A stretch of 64,000 nt of DNA, taken from contig JAFXPO010000030.1 of assembly GCA_017527825.1 (NCBI GenBank), forward strand, positions 61,596 through 125,595, given 5' to 3'. Both the position numbers and the translations under genes were made by a program. The DNA is from Oscillospiraceae bacterium (lineage in GTDB: Bacteria > Bacillota > Clostridia > Oscillospirales > Oscillospiraceae). Every line of letters starts with the position of its first letter. Positions within the stretch are counted from its first letter, which is position 1. Shown here in pieces: positions 8,160-16,294 of this stretch. The notes under the pieces were generated by a model. It did not search any database. It had not been told where the DNA came from and worked only from the letters and a program-made list of their open reading frames with translations.

Positions 8160-9268
8160 GCACTCCCGAACACAGCGCGCCTCTGCTTCGCATGGCAAAG
8201 CGTGGCGAGATGCTGCCCGCCTGGAAAGCCTGGGGCATCCGCGTGATCGCGCTGCTGCTGAGCCTTGTTGTCAGCGGCATCGTGATCGTGATGGTCTCCG
8301 GTCTCAACCCCGCGGCGGTGTTCGCCACCATGTTCGACGGCGCGGTGGGCACCAGCAAGCGCGCGTGGGTCACGGTGCGCGACGCGATGACGCTGCTGTG
8401 CATCGCCGTCGGTCTTGCCCCTGCCTTCAAGATGCGCTTCTGGAACATCGGCGCCGAGGGTCAGATTCTCGTCGGCGCGATCGCTTCGGCGGCTTGCATG
8501 ATCTACTTAAAGAACCTCCCCACGCCGGTGCTGCTGCTCGTCATGATCTGCGCGAGTCTGATCGCCGGCGGCGTCTGGGGCTTCTTCCCCGGTCTGTTCA
8601 AGGCGCGTTGGAACACCAACGAGACGCTCTTCACCCTGATGATGAACTACATCGCCATCCAACTCACCAGCTATTTCGTGGCGCTGTGGGAAAACCCCTA
8701 CGGCTCCAACAGCGTCGGCGTCATCAACTCCCAGAACAAGCAGGGCTGGCTGCCCAACCTGTTCTCCAGCGGCTTCAACAAGGACTTCGGCTGGAACGTG
8801 ATCATCGTCCTCACGGTGACGGTTCTCATGTACCTCTACATGAACAAGTCCAAGCACGGCTACGAAATCGCCGTCATCGGCGACAGTGAGAACACCGCGC
8901 GGTACGCCGGCATCCGCGTCAATCGCGCCTACGTCCGCACGATCATCCTCTCCGGCGCGATCTGCGGTCTTGCGGGCTTCGTCGCTGTCTCCGGCGCAAG
9001 CCACACCATCTCCACCTCCACCGCCGGCGGGCGCGGGTTTACCGCGATCATCGTCGCGTGGCTGGCGCAGTTCAACAGCGTGGTCATGGTGATCTTCTCG
9101 TTCCTGCTGGTGTTCCTCCAAAAGGGCGCTCAGGCGATCGCCTCGGCGTACAACCTCTCGCAGGAGGTCAGCGAGATGATCACCGGCATCATCCTGTTCT
9201 TCCTCCTCGGCAGCGAATTCTTTGTCAACTACACGGTCCATTTCAACGGAAGGAGGGGTCAGCGATGA
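8156..9268 (+). CDS. ABC transporter permease 1 (BMP-type purine/nucleoside importer)
   Basis: This 370-aa integral membrane protein belongs to the BPD_transp_2 family. It has a cytoplasmic N-terminus of about 30 residues, then about 8-9 hydrophobic segments, beginning at IRVIALLLSLVVSGIVIVMV. The conserved motif FWNIGAEGQILVGAI near residue 100 and NETLFTLMMNYIAIQL are typical of YufP/NupB-like permeases. A KHGYEIAVIGDSENTARYAG loop is the ATPase-coupling region. It overlaps both the ATPase gene and permease 2 by 4 nt (ATGA each time), so the three genes form one tightly coupled unit. Confidence 0.85.
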   Translation: MSTPEHSAPLLRMAKRGEMLPAWKAWGIRVIALLLSLVVSGIVIVMVSGLNPAAVFATMFDGAVGTSKRAWVTVRDAMTLLCIAVGLAPAFKMRFWNIGAEGQILVGAIASAACMIYLKNLPTPVLLLVMICASLIAGGVWGFFPGLFKARWNTNETLFTLMMNYIAIQLTSYFVALWENPYGSNSVGVINSQNKQGWLPNLFSSGFNKDFGWNVIIVLTVTVLMYLYMNKSKHGYEIAVIGDSENTARYAGIRVNRAYVRTIILSGAICGLAGFVAVSGASHTISTSTAGGRGFTAIIVAWLAQFNSVVMVIFSFLLVFLQKGAQAIASAYNLSQEVSEMITGIILFFLLGSEFFVNYTVHFNGRRGQR

Positions 9269-10251
9269 TCACGCAGGATCAATTGCTCGCGCTCATCAAC
9301 TCCGCCATCGCCTTCGGCACGGTCATCATGCTGGGCGCCATCGGTGAAATCCTCATCGAGAAGGCGGGCAACCTCAACCTCGGCATTCCGGGCATCATGT
9401 ACCTCGGCGGCATCGGCGGCATGATCGCGGCGTTCTACTATGAGCTGCGCGGCGGACAGTCCCCGGTCACGGGCCTGATCCTCAGCCTCATCTGCTCGAT
9501 GCTCTTCGCGGCGCTCGGCGGTCTTATCTACGCGTTTTTGACCATCACGCTGCGGGCGAACCAGAACGTCACAGGACTGACGCTGACCATCTTCGGCGGC
9601 GGCGTCGCCAACTTCTTCGGCGCAAGCCTCAACACGCTCGCGGGCGGCGTCGGTCAGATCAGCGTGCCGATCACCTCCAGCGCGTACATCGCCTACACGA
9701 AGCTCGGCTACATCGGCACGCTGGGCAAGCTGCTCTTCGCCCACGGCTTCATGGCGTACCTCGCCATCGTGCTTGCCATCGCCATGCGCTACTTCCTCAA
9801 CCGCACGCGCACGGGTCTGAACCTCCGCGCCGTGGGCGAGAATCCCGGCACCGCGGACGCCGCGGGCATCAACGTCACGAAGTACAAGTACCTCTCCATC
9901 ACCGTCGGCGCGGCGATTGCGGGCTTGGGCGGTCTGTTCTACACGATGGACTACATCAAAGGCACCTGGGCGAACGACGGCACCATCGAAGGGCTTGGCT
10001 GGCTCGCCGTGGCGCTGGTCATCTTCGCCACCTGGAAGCCCATCAACGCGATCTGGGGCTCGTACCTGTTCGGCTTTGTGTACTGGGCGTACCTCTACAT
10101 CCCCGGTCTGAGCCGCCGGACGCTGGAGCTGTTCAAGATGCTGCCGTATCTCATCACGCTGATCGTGCTGATCATCGTGTCGCTGCGCAAAAAGCGCGAG
10201 AACCAGCCCCCGGCAAGCCTCGGCTTGAGCTATTTCAGAGAAGAACGTTAA
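9265..10251 (+). CDS. ABC transporter permease 2 (BMP-type purine/nucleoside importer)
   Basis: This protein of about 328 aa is the partner permease of the YufQ/NupC type. It starts MITQDQLLALINSAIAFG at an ATG preceded by GGAAGGAGGGG inside the end of permease 1. It carries the family motif LIEKAGNLNLGIPGIMYLGG, multiple hydrophobic helices and the coupling loop GLNLRAVGENPGTADAAGIN. The reading frame stays open upstream for about 200 nt, but that part only shadows permease 1. A 15-bp hairpin follows immediately after the stop. Confidence 0.87.
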   Translation: MITQDQLLALINSAIAFGTVIMLGAIGEILIEKAGNLNLGIPGIMYLGGIGGMIAAFYYELRGGQSPVTGLILSLICSMLFAALGGLIYAFLTITLRANQNVTGLTLTIFGGGVANFFGASLNTLAGGVGQISVPITSSAYIAYTKLGYIGTLGKLLFAHGFMAYLAIVLAIAMRYFLNRTRTGLNLRAVGENPGTADAAGINVTKYKYLSITVGAAIAGLGGLFYTMDYIKGTWANDGTIEGLGWLAVALVIFATWKPINAIWGSYLFGFVYWAYLYIPGLSRRTLELFKMLPYLITLIVLIIVSLRKKRENQPPASLGLSYFREER

Positions 10252-10285
10252 ACAGGAAAAGCGGCGCAAGCCGCTTTTCCTGTTT
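10251..10285. terminator. Perfect 15-bp hairpin terminator after permease 2
   Basis: Positions 10251-10265 pair perfectly with 10270-10284 around a GCAA tetraloop, with a T-run at the right end. It starts at the last base of the permease stop codon and ends only 13 nt before the deaminase ATG, so it may act as an attenuator or processing site between them. Confidence 0.8.
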
Positions 10286-10297
10286 CGGGAGAAGACT

Positions 10298-11653
10298 ATG
10301 AAATCACTACTCATTCAAAACATCCGCACCCTCGTCTCCTGCGACGACGGCGACACGGTGTACGAGGGCGTCGACCTGTACGCCGAGGACGGGGTCATTC
10401 GCGCCATCGGCGCTTCCCTGCCCCGGCGCGCGGATACGGTCATCGACGGTTCGCACACGCTCTGCTACCCCGGTCTTGTCAACACGCACCACCACCTGTA
10501 TCAGGTGTTCTCCCGCAACCTGAGCGAGGTGCAGAACATGGAGCTGTTCGACTGGCTCAAGACCCTCTACGAGATTTGGAAAAATCTCGACGCGGACGTC
10601 GTGCGCTTTTCGTCCCTCGTCGGCATGGGTGAATTGTTGAAGCACGGCTGCACCACCTGCTTCGACCACCACTACGTCTTTCCCCGCGGAGCGTCCGGTC
10701 TGCTGGACGCGCAGTTCGCCGCGGCGGACGAGCTGGGCATGCGGTTCCACGCCTCGCGGGGCAGCATGGATTTGTCCGTCAAGGACGGCGGTCTGCCCCC
10801 TGACAGCGTGGTGCAAACGGTGGACGAAATCCTGCGCGACAGCGCCGACGCCATCGAGCGGTACCACGATCCCGCGCCCTACGCCATGCACCGCGTGGCG
10901 CTCGCGCCTTGCTCGCCGTTTTCCGTGTCCGCGGACCTGCTGCGCGAGAGCGCCATGCTGGCGCGAGAGTACGGCGTGCGGCTGCACACGCATCTGTGCG
11001 AGACGAAGGATGAGGAGAACTATATGCTCGCGCGTGAGGGCGTGCGCCCGCTGGAGTACATGCGGCGGCTGGGCTGGGTCGGGGACGACGTGTGGTTCGC
11101 CCACGGCATTCACTTCAACGACGAGGAGCTGCGGCTGCTGGCGGACACCGGCACCGGCGTCGCCCACTGCCCCATCTCCAACATGAAGCTCGCCTCCGGC
11201 GTGGCGCGGGTGCCGGAGATGCTGCGCCTCGGCGTAAGCGTCGGTCTCGCGGTGGACGGCTCCGCGTCCAACGACGGTTCGAGTCTGATGGAGGAGCTGC
11301 GCGTGGCGTTCCTGCTCCACCGGCTGCACGCGAGTCAGAACGCGCCGTCGGGCTACGACATCCTGAAGCTGGCGACGCGCGGCAGCGCGCGGCTGCTGGG
11401 GCGCGACGACATCGGGCAGCTCGCCGTCGGCAAATGCTGCGACCTGTTTCTCGTGGACGCGCGGCGGCTGGAGCTGACGGGCGCGCTGTACGACCCCAAA
11501 TCCGTGCTGGCGACGGTGGGACTGCGCGGCGCGGTGGACACGGTCGTCGTGAACGGAACGGTCACGGTGGAGGGCGGACGGCTCAAAGCCGTGGACGAGG
11601 AGCGCCTCGCGCATGACGCGGCGGCGAAGTGCGCGGCGTATCTCAACCGATAA
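10298..11653 (+). CDS. 8-oxoguanine deaminase-like amidohydrolase
   Basis: This 451-aa protein belongs to the amidohydrolase superfamily, subgroup of chlorohydrolase/8-oxoguanine deaminases. The metal motif NTHHHLYQ is at about 62-69 (HxH type), followed by LFDWLKTLYEIW, which closely resembles known 8-oxoguanine deaminases. Further ligands are in LHTHLCETKDEEN (about 230), AHGIHFNDEE (about 268) and VDGSASNDG (about 320). 8-oxoguanine deaminase converts 8-oxoguanine to urate and ammonia. Next to a purine-type importer and ygeW/ygeY, it would feed urate into the same catabolic route. SsnA-like or guanine deaminase activity is the alternative. The ATG is preceded by GGGAGAAG. It starts right after a strong hairpin, so expression may depend on read-through. 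Confidence 0.8.
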   Translation: MKSLLIQNIRTLVSCDDGDTVYEGVDLYAEDGVIRAIGASLPRRADTVIDGSHTLCYPGLVNTHHHLYQVFSRNLSEVQNMELFDWLKTLYEIWKNLDADVVRFSSLVGMGELLKHGCTTCFDHHYVFPRGASGLLDAQFAAADELGMRFHASRGSMDLSVKDGGLPPDSVVQTVDEILRDSADAIERYHDPAPYAMHRVALAPCSPFSVSADLLRESAMLAREYGVRLHTHLCETKDEENYMLAREGVRPLEYMRRLGWVGDDVWFAHGIHFNDEELRLLADTGTGVAHCPISNMKLASGVARVPEMLRLGVSVGLAVDGSASNDGSSLMEELRVAFLLHRLHASQNAPSGYDILKLATRGSARLLGRDDIGQLAVGKCCDLFLVDARRLELTGALYDPKSVLATVGLRGAVDTVVVNGTVTVEGGRLKAVDEERLAHDAAAKCAAYLNR

Positions 11654-11680
11654 AAAAGGACGGCTTGTGCCGTCCTTTTC
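11654..11680. terminator. Bidirectional terminator between deaminase and glycosyltransferase genes
   Basis: AAAAGGACGGC (11654-11664) pairs with GCCGTCCTTTT (11669-11679) around TTGT, with A and T runs on both sides. It serves the convergent genes on either side. Confidence 0.88.
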
Positions 11681-11683
11681 GCG

Positions 11684-13126
11684 TTACAGATACCGGTCCA
11701 TCTTGTGCCACCAGTCCTCCAGACGCTCCTCCGCCCGGTCCTGCTCGGCGCGGAGGTAGTCCTGCACCTTCTCGTGCCGCTCGCGCAGAAACGCGCGGAA
11801 GTCCTCGCGGCTCTCGCGGATGCGGGTGAGCAGCTCGTCCCGGTCAGCGGTGAAGTCGTCGCGCACCTCGTCGCGTACCTCCTCCAGCAGCGCGAAGGTG
11901 TCCATCAGTTCGCCCTGCGATTTGAGGAAGCCGTCCATGGGCTTTTTGTGCTTGGGATACTTGCCGCTGCGGTAATCGTCGATGACGACCTCGTAGCGCT
12001 CATACGCCCGCGCCACCGCGTCCTCCCACGAGAGATAGAGCTGGCTCTGGGCGTTCTCGCCCACGCGGCGCATGGCGTCGGGGTCGGCGCACAGCGCCGT
12101 CAGCTTCGCGGCGAGGGACGCCGCGTTCTCCTCGATGAAAAAGCCGTTTTGCCCGTCCGTGACGCCCTCGGCGGCACAGGAGCCGGCGACCATCACCGTC
12201 GCCGTGGCGCTCGCCGCCGCCTCGCGCACCACAAGACCGTTGGTGTCGAACGTAGACGGGAACAGGAACAGGTCCGCGCGGGTGTACCAGCCACGGATGG
12301 TCTCGCGGTCGGAGATCGCGCCGGTGAAGAAGCACACGTCGTCGAGCCGCAGCTCGCGCGCGGTCTCGCGTACCGCTTTGCCGTCCGCGCCGTCGCCGAT
12401 GAACACCATGCGGAACGCCGTGCCCTGCGCCTTGAGCGCGGCGAGCGCGTCGAGAATGATGCGCAGACCCTTGTACCACATCAGCCGCCCGACAAAGAGG
12501 AACATCGGCACACCTGTGGGCAGGTCGTAATCCTTCGTCGCCGCCGCCACGGCCTCGGCGCCGACGCCGCCGCGCGGCACGTCCACGCCGTTCTCCATCA
12601 CGCGCCACGCGCCCTCGTAGCCGAGGGATTCGAGGTTCTTCCCCGCGCCTTCGCTGACGACCCAGATTTCGTCGCAGGCGGAGACATTCTCCACCAGCGC
12701 CTTCGTCGCGCCGCCCTGAAGGAGCTTGCTCTTGATCGCCTTGGCGATGTCAATGTCGAACTTGGTGTGATAGGTCAGCACCAGCGGCACGTCCAGCACG
12801 TTGCGCAGCTCGCGGGCAAGGAACGTGCTGGCAATGGGACAGTGCGTGTGGAGCAGCTCCACGCGCTCGTCCTGCACGCGGCGCGCCGTTTCCGGTGAGA
12901 AGGGGTAGCCCGCGACGTAGCCCACCAGCTTGCGCGTGTCGATGCTGGGATAGCGAATGACGGGGTAGGCGTAGCCCTCGTCCGTCGCGCCGGGGACGCT
13001 GGGCGTCACCACTACAGCGTGACCGTGGTGCGCCTCGATGTTCTTCGCGTAGTTCACCACCGCGTTGGACACGCCGTCGATCATCGGCGGGAACGAATCG
13101 TTCAATAAGCAAATGGAATGCCGCAT
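11684..13126 (-). CDS. GT4-family glycosyltransferase with C-terminal coiled coil
   Basis: This 480-aa GT-B glycosyltransferase has an N-terminal domain starting with NDSFPPMIDGVSNAVVNYAK, typical of GT4 diacylglycerol/phosphatidylinositol glycosyltransferases. HTHCPIAS and TYHTKFD follow, with a central FVGRLMWYKGLRIILDAL and the C-terminal sugar-nucleotide site FPSTFDTNGLVVREAAA. About the last 90 residues (EEVRDEVRDDFTADRDEL onward) are highly charged and heptad-like, an extension beyond the catalytic core. The ATG follows AAAGGAG. It is a single gene divergent from a pseudouridine synthase gene, probably acting on the membrane lipid surface. The acceptor cannot be told from sequence. Confidence 0.85.
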   Translation of the reverse strand: MRHSICLLNDSFPPMIDGVSNAVVNYAKNIEAHHGHAVVVTPSVPGATDEGYAYPVIRYPSIDTRKLVGYVAGYPFSPETARRVQDERVELLHTHCPIASTFLARELRNVLDVPLVLTYHTKFDIDIAKAIKSKLLQGGATKALVENVSACDEIWVVSEGAGKNLESLGYEGAWRVMENGVDVPRGGVGAEAVAAATKDYDLPTGVPMFLFVGRLMWYKGLRIILDALAALKAQGTAFRMVFIGDGADGKAVRETARELRLDDVCFFTGAISDRETIRGWYTRADLFLFPSTFDTNGLVVREAAASATATVMVAGSCAAEGVTDGQNGFFIEENAASLAAKLTALCADPDAMRRVGENAQSQLYLSWEDAVARAYERYEVVIDDYRSGKYPKHKKPMDGFLKSQGELMDTFALLEEVRDEVRDDFTADRDELLTRIRESREDFRAFLRERHEKVQDYLRAEQDRAEERLEDWWHKMDRYL

Positions 13127-13160
13127 AATAACGTCTCCTTTGTTTGAAATCGCAAGAAGC

Positions 13161-13193
13161 AGTATAGCATGTTTTTCGGAAATATGCTATACT
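13161..13193. promoter_or_regulatory. Symmetric divergent promoter in a 10-bp inverted repeat
   Basis: AGTATAGCAT (13161-13170) and ATGCTATACT (13184-13193) are perfect inverted copies. Each arm holds an extended -10 element, TGCTATACT, one pointing toward the glycosyltransferase and one toward the rluA-type gene. Neither direction has a good -35, as expected for extended -10 promoters. Confidence 0.6.
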
Positions 13194-13218
13194 GTTTCGT
13201 CGAAAGGGGGCGTGATCC

Positions 13219-14106
13219 TTGCGAACCTTGGACTACGCCGTGCCGCCGGAGCGGGACGGCCAGCCGCTGCGCACCGTGCTGCGCGGCGACCTGCGGCTCT
13301 CCTATACCCTGCTCAAGAGTCTCAAATGGCGGGAAAACGCCATTCTCTTGAACGGCTCCCCCGCCCACGTCAACGCCATCGTCCGCGGCGGCGACCACGT
13401 CAGCGTCACGCTTGCCGAGCGCCGCGCGACGCGGGAGCTGTCCCCCTGCGATTTGCCGCTGGACATCGTCTATGAGGACGAGGACCTGCTGGTCATCAAC
13501 AAACCCGCCAACGTCGCCATGCACCCTCGCCGCGGCGATCCCGACGCGCCGGATATCGCGTCCGCGCTGGCGTCGTACCTCGGCGACGGCTCCGCCGCGC
13601 ACTTCGTCAGCCGGCTCGACAAGGGCACAAGCGGTCTGTTCATCGCTGCCAAAACCGGCTACATCCACGACCGGCTGCGCGTCGCGCTGCACAGCGAGGG
13701 GCTGCGGCGCGAGTACCGCGCCGTCGCCGTGGGACGCCTCACGCCGGAGCGCGGGACGGTCGAACTCCCCATCGGGCGCGCGGACGGCTCCATTGTCAAG
13801 CGCCGCGTGCGCGACGACGGGCTGCCGTCCGTCACCGAATATGAGGTGCTGTCCCAAAACGACGACTTTTCCTTCCTGCGGCTCGTGCCGCGTACCGGCC
13901 GCACCCACCAGCTGCGCGTCCACATGGCGGCGCTGGGGCATCCGCTCGCGGGCGACTGGCTCTATGGCGTGGAGGACAAAAATCTGATCGCCCGCCCCGC
14001 GCTGCACTCGTATGAACTGTGGTTCACCCATCCCGTCTCTGGCAAGGCACTTCACTTTACAGCGCCGCTGCCGGAGGACATGGCGGCGCTGTGCCGCCGG
14101 TGCTAA
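13219..14106 (+). CDS. RluA-family rRNA/tRNA pseudouridine synthase
   Basis: This 295-aa protein has an S4-like N-terminal region (about 1-70, LKSLKWRENAILLNGSPAHVN) and an RluA catalytic domain (about 85-280). The catalytic aspartate lies in SRLDKGTSG, where most relatives have HRLD; the Asp and the TSG are intact. DLLVINKPANVAMHP and TGRTHQLRVHMAALGHPLAGDWLYG are further family motifs. The start is a TTG after AAAGGGGG; no ATG is in frame nearby. It modifies uridines in structured RNA. The stop overlaps the convergent GNAT gene stop by a few nucleotides. Confidence 0.88.
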   Translation: MRTLDYAVPPERDGQPLRTVLRGDLRLSYTLLKSLKWRENAILLNGSPAHVNAIVRGGDHVSVTLAERRATRELSPCDLPLDIVYEDEDLLVINKPANVAMHPRRGDPDAPDIASALASYLGDGSAAHFVSRLDKGTSGLFIAAKTGYIHDRLRVALHSEGLRREYRAVAVGRLTPERGTVELPIGRADGSIVKRRVRDDGLPSVTEYEVLSQNDDFSFLRLVPRTGRTHQLRVHMAALGHPLAGDWLYGVEDKNLIARPALHSYELWFTHPVSGKALHFTAPLPEDMAALCRRC

Positions 14107-14654
14107 CGCTCCGATCGCAGCAGCGCGTAGCAGCTTATATCGCAAATACCCTGATTGTTCCGGTCGGCGCTGCGCAGGGTGCCCTCGTACTTCATGCCAC
14201 ACTTCCGCATGACCATGCCGGAGTGCGGATTGTTCGTGTCGTGCCGCGCCGCCACGCGGTTCGCCCCCACCTCGTCGAAGAAGAAATCCATCACCGCGCT
14301 AAGCGCCTCGGACGTGACGCCCTGACGCCACCACGCTTTCCCGATGCAGTAGCCGATCTCCACCGCGTCGATGGCGTCGTCCAGCTTCACCGCGCTGATG
14401 CTCCCGATCGGGTCGCTTCCGTGGCTTTTGAGGACGATCGCCCACATGTAGTAGTTCGCCTTTTCATAGGCGGCAACCCAGTCCGCCAGTACCGCCCGGC
14501 TGTCCTCGACGTTCGTGTACGTCGACCATGTCAGGTATCTGGTCACGTCCGGGTCGGACGCCCAGTTCTGATACATGGCGTGCGCGTCGTCGACGGAGAA
14601 CTGCCGCAGCACCAGCCGCCCGGTCTCGATGGTTTTCGTTCCGCAATGCTTCAT
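14103..14654 (-). CDS. GNAT-family N-acetyltransferase (RimJ/RimL-like)
   Basis: The protein has about 183 aa from the ATG at 14654. It opens with TIETGRLVLRQFSVDDAHAMY, has the central GSISAVKLDDAIDAVEIGYCIGKAWWRQGVTSEAL and the acetyl-CoA-binding region, and ends with NNPHSGMVMRKCGMKYEGTLR, the standard RimJ/RimL/YjcK-like order. A GTG at 14684 would lengthen it by ten residues, but it lies upstream of the predicted transcription start. It probably acetylates an amine on a small molecule, peptide or ribosomal protein; the substrate is unknown. It is convergent with and slightly overlapping the RluA-type gene. Confidence 0.82.
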   Translation of the reverse strand: MKHCGTKTIETGRLVLRQFSVDDAHAMYQNWASDPDVTRYLTWSTYTNVEDSRAVLADWVAAYEKANYYMWAIVLKSHGSDPIGSISAVKLDDAIDAVEIGYCIGKAWWRQGVTSEALSAVMDFFFDEVGANRVAARHDTNNPHSGMVMRKCGMKYEGTLRSADRNNQGICDISCYALLRSER

Positions 14655-14684
14655 ATCGCGCACCCCGCAAGAATAGATGGTCAC

Positions 14685-14713
14685 ACTTTACCATACGCCG
14701 TATGGTCTTGCAA
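14685..14713 (-). promoter_or_regulatory. Promoter of the GNAT gene with embedded palindrome
   Basis: On the minus strand TTGCAA (14708-14713) and TAAAGT (14685-14690) are 17 bp apart. The spacer contains the palindrome ACCATAC-GCC-GTATGGT (14690-14706), a likely operator. The start point would be near 14678, which favours the ATG at 14654 as the initiation codon. Confidence 0.5.
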
Positions 14714-14724
14714 GGTTTTCCCCC

Positions 14725-14753
14725 TTGCGCATGGCGGCGAAAACCGATATAAT
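14725..14753 (+). promoter_or_regulatory. Promoter of the EFR1-azlCD operon
   Basis: TTGCGC (14725-14730) and a perfect TATAAT (14748-14753) are 17 bp apart, upstream of a GGGAGGA RBS and the ATG at 14787. Confidence 0.65.
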
Positions 14754-14786
14754 ATAAAGTCGAACAACATGAGGGAGGATTGACCC

Positions 14787-15569
14787 ATGAGTGAGAACAT
14801 CATTTATTGCTTCTCCGGCACCGGCAACTGTCTGGACATTGCCAAAAATATCGCCCGCGAGCTGGGTGACACCGATATCGTCATGATGCGCCGCGCCCCC
14901 AGCGTCACCGACGCCACCGGCGCTAAGCGCGTGGGCTTCGTGTTCCCGTGCTACGGTGGCGGCTTGCCCGGCGGCGTGGAGGATTCGCTCAAGAGCATTC
15001 AGGTCAGCGGCGACGCGTATAAATTCGCGGTCTGCTCCTGCGCCGCCTATCCCGGCACGGGTCTCGCCACCGTGGACGCGCTGTTCCACCTCGACTACTG
15101 GGAGGTGCTGAGCCACCAGTGCTCCTGCATCTGGCTGTTCCCGCACACGCTGATGGTTCCCCCGCTGACCGCGCAGGGCGCGCAGGACCGCTCCGAGCGC
15201 GAAGCGAAGCGCATCGGGCGCAGCGTCAAGGCCCTCGCCCGCAGCGAGAAGTCGCCCAGGGCGAACCCGCTGAACAAGGCGGAAAGCAAGGCGTTCGGCA
15301 AGCTCGCGGGCGGCAAGGCGAAGAAGTTCGCCGTCAGCTCCCTGTGCATCGGCTGCGGCACCTGCGCCAAGGTATGTCCCAAGGACAACATCCGCATGGT
15401 CGACCGCAAGCCGCAGTTCGGCACCGACTGCCTCCAGTGCCTCGCCTGCCTCCAGTACTGCCCGCAGGAGGCGATCTCGCTGGGCAGCATCACGCAGAAG
15501 CGCGAGCATTACCACAACGTCAACATCACCGCCGACGACCTCGCCCAGAGCGTCATTCACGTCGATTGA
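14787..15569 (+). CDS. EFR1-family flavodoxin-ferredoxin fusion
   Basis: This 260-aa protein has an N-terminal flavodoxin-like domain (about 1-165) whose FMN-phosphate loop is FSGTGNCLDIAKN. A basic linker follows, then two [4Fe-4S] motifs of the 2x4Fe ferredoxin type, CIGCGTCAKVCP and CLQCLACLQYCP. This is the usual architecture of EFR1 proteins, small electron carriers of anaerobes whose partners are mostly unknown. The stop overlaps the azlC start by one base (TGATG), so it heads a three-gene operon with a branched-chain amino-acid exporter. The reason for that pairing is not evident from sequence. Confidence 0.85.
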   Translation: MSENIIYCFSGTGNCLDIAKNIARELGDTDIVMMRRAPSVTDATGAKRVGFVFPCYGGGLPGGVEDSLKSIQVSGDAYKFAVCSCAAYPGTGLATVDALFHLDYWEVLSHQCSCIWLFPHTLMVPPLTAQGAQDRSEREAKRIGRSVKALARSEKSPRANPLNKAESKAFGKLAGGKAKKFAVSSLCIGCGTCAKVCPKDNIRMVDRKPQFGTDCLQCLACLQYCPQEAISLGSITQKREHYHNVNITADDLAQSVIHVD

Positions 15570-16294
15570 TGGAGCGCGAGCAGTTGCGCCGCGACATTCT
15601 CCGCGGCGCGCGGGACGGTCTGCCCATCGGACTGGGGTACTTTGCCGTGGCGTTCTCGCTGGGCATCACCGCCAAGACCGCGGGTCTGAGCGCCGCGCAG
15701 GGCTTCATCGCGAGCTTTTTGAACCACGCCAGCGCGGGCGAGTACGCGCTCTTCTCCCTCATCGCCGCGGGCGCGGCGTACTGGGAGGTAGCGGTGGTCA
15801 TCTGCATCACCAACGCGCGGTATCTGCTCATGTCCGCCGCGCTGAGCCAGAAGTTCTCCCCCGACACGCCGTTTTTCCATCGACCGCTGGTTGGCTTCGG
15901 CATCACGGATGAGATTTTCGGTCTCGGCGTCGCGCGTCCTGGCTGGCTCTCACCGGTGTACTTATACAGCGCATTCCTCGTCGCCGACCTGTTTTGGGCG
16001 TCCGGCACGGCGACGGGCATCACCGCGGGGAACGTGCTTCCCGCGAACGCGGTGAGCGCGTTGAGCGTCGCCATCTACGGCATGTTCCTCGCCATCATCA
16101 TCCCGCCCGCGCGGAAGGACAGAGTCGTGCTGGTGCTGGTGCTGGTTTCGTTTGCGGCGTCGTTCGCGTTCTCGGTGCTGCCTGTGGTGCGGGAGCTGTC
16201 CGCCGGCATGCAGACGATCGTCCTGACCGTCGCGATCTCCGCGCTCGCGGCGCTGCTGTTCCCGGTCAAGGCGGAGGAAGGAGGCGCGGCATGA
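15569..16294 (+). CDS. azlC: AzlC-family branched-chain amino acid permease
   Basis: This 241-aa membrane protein begins MEREQLRRDILRGARDGLPIGLGYFAVAFSLG. It has the AzlC hallmarks: an early amphipathic start, then GFIASFLNHASAGEYALF and VVICITNARYLLMSAALSQKF, followed by hydrophobic helices to the C-terminus. Frame openness upstream is only a shadow of the EFR1 gene. AzlC works with AzlD as a branched-chain amino acid exporter in characterised relatives. Its end overlaps azlD by ATGA. Confidence 0.88.
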   Translation: MEREQLRRDILRGARDGLPIGLGYFAVAFSLGITAKTAGLSAAQGFIASFLNHASAGEYALFSLIAAGAAYWEVAVVICITNARYLLMSAALSQKFSPDTPFFHRPLVGFGITDEIFGLGVARPGWLSPVYLYSAFLVADLFWASGTATGITAGNVLPANAVSALSVAIYGMFLAIIIPPARKDRVVLVLVLVSFAASFAFSVLPVVRELSAGMQTIVLTVAISALAALLFPVKAEEGGAA

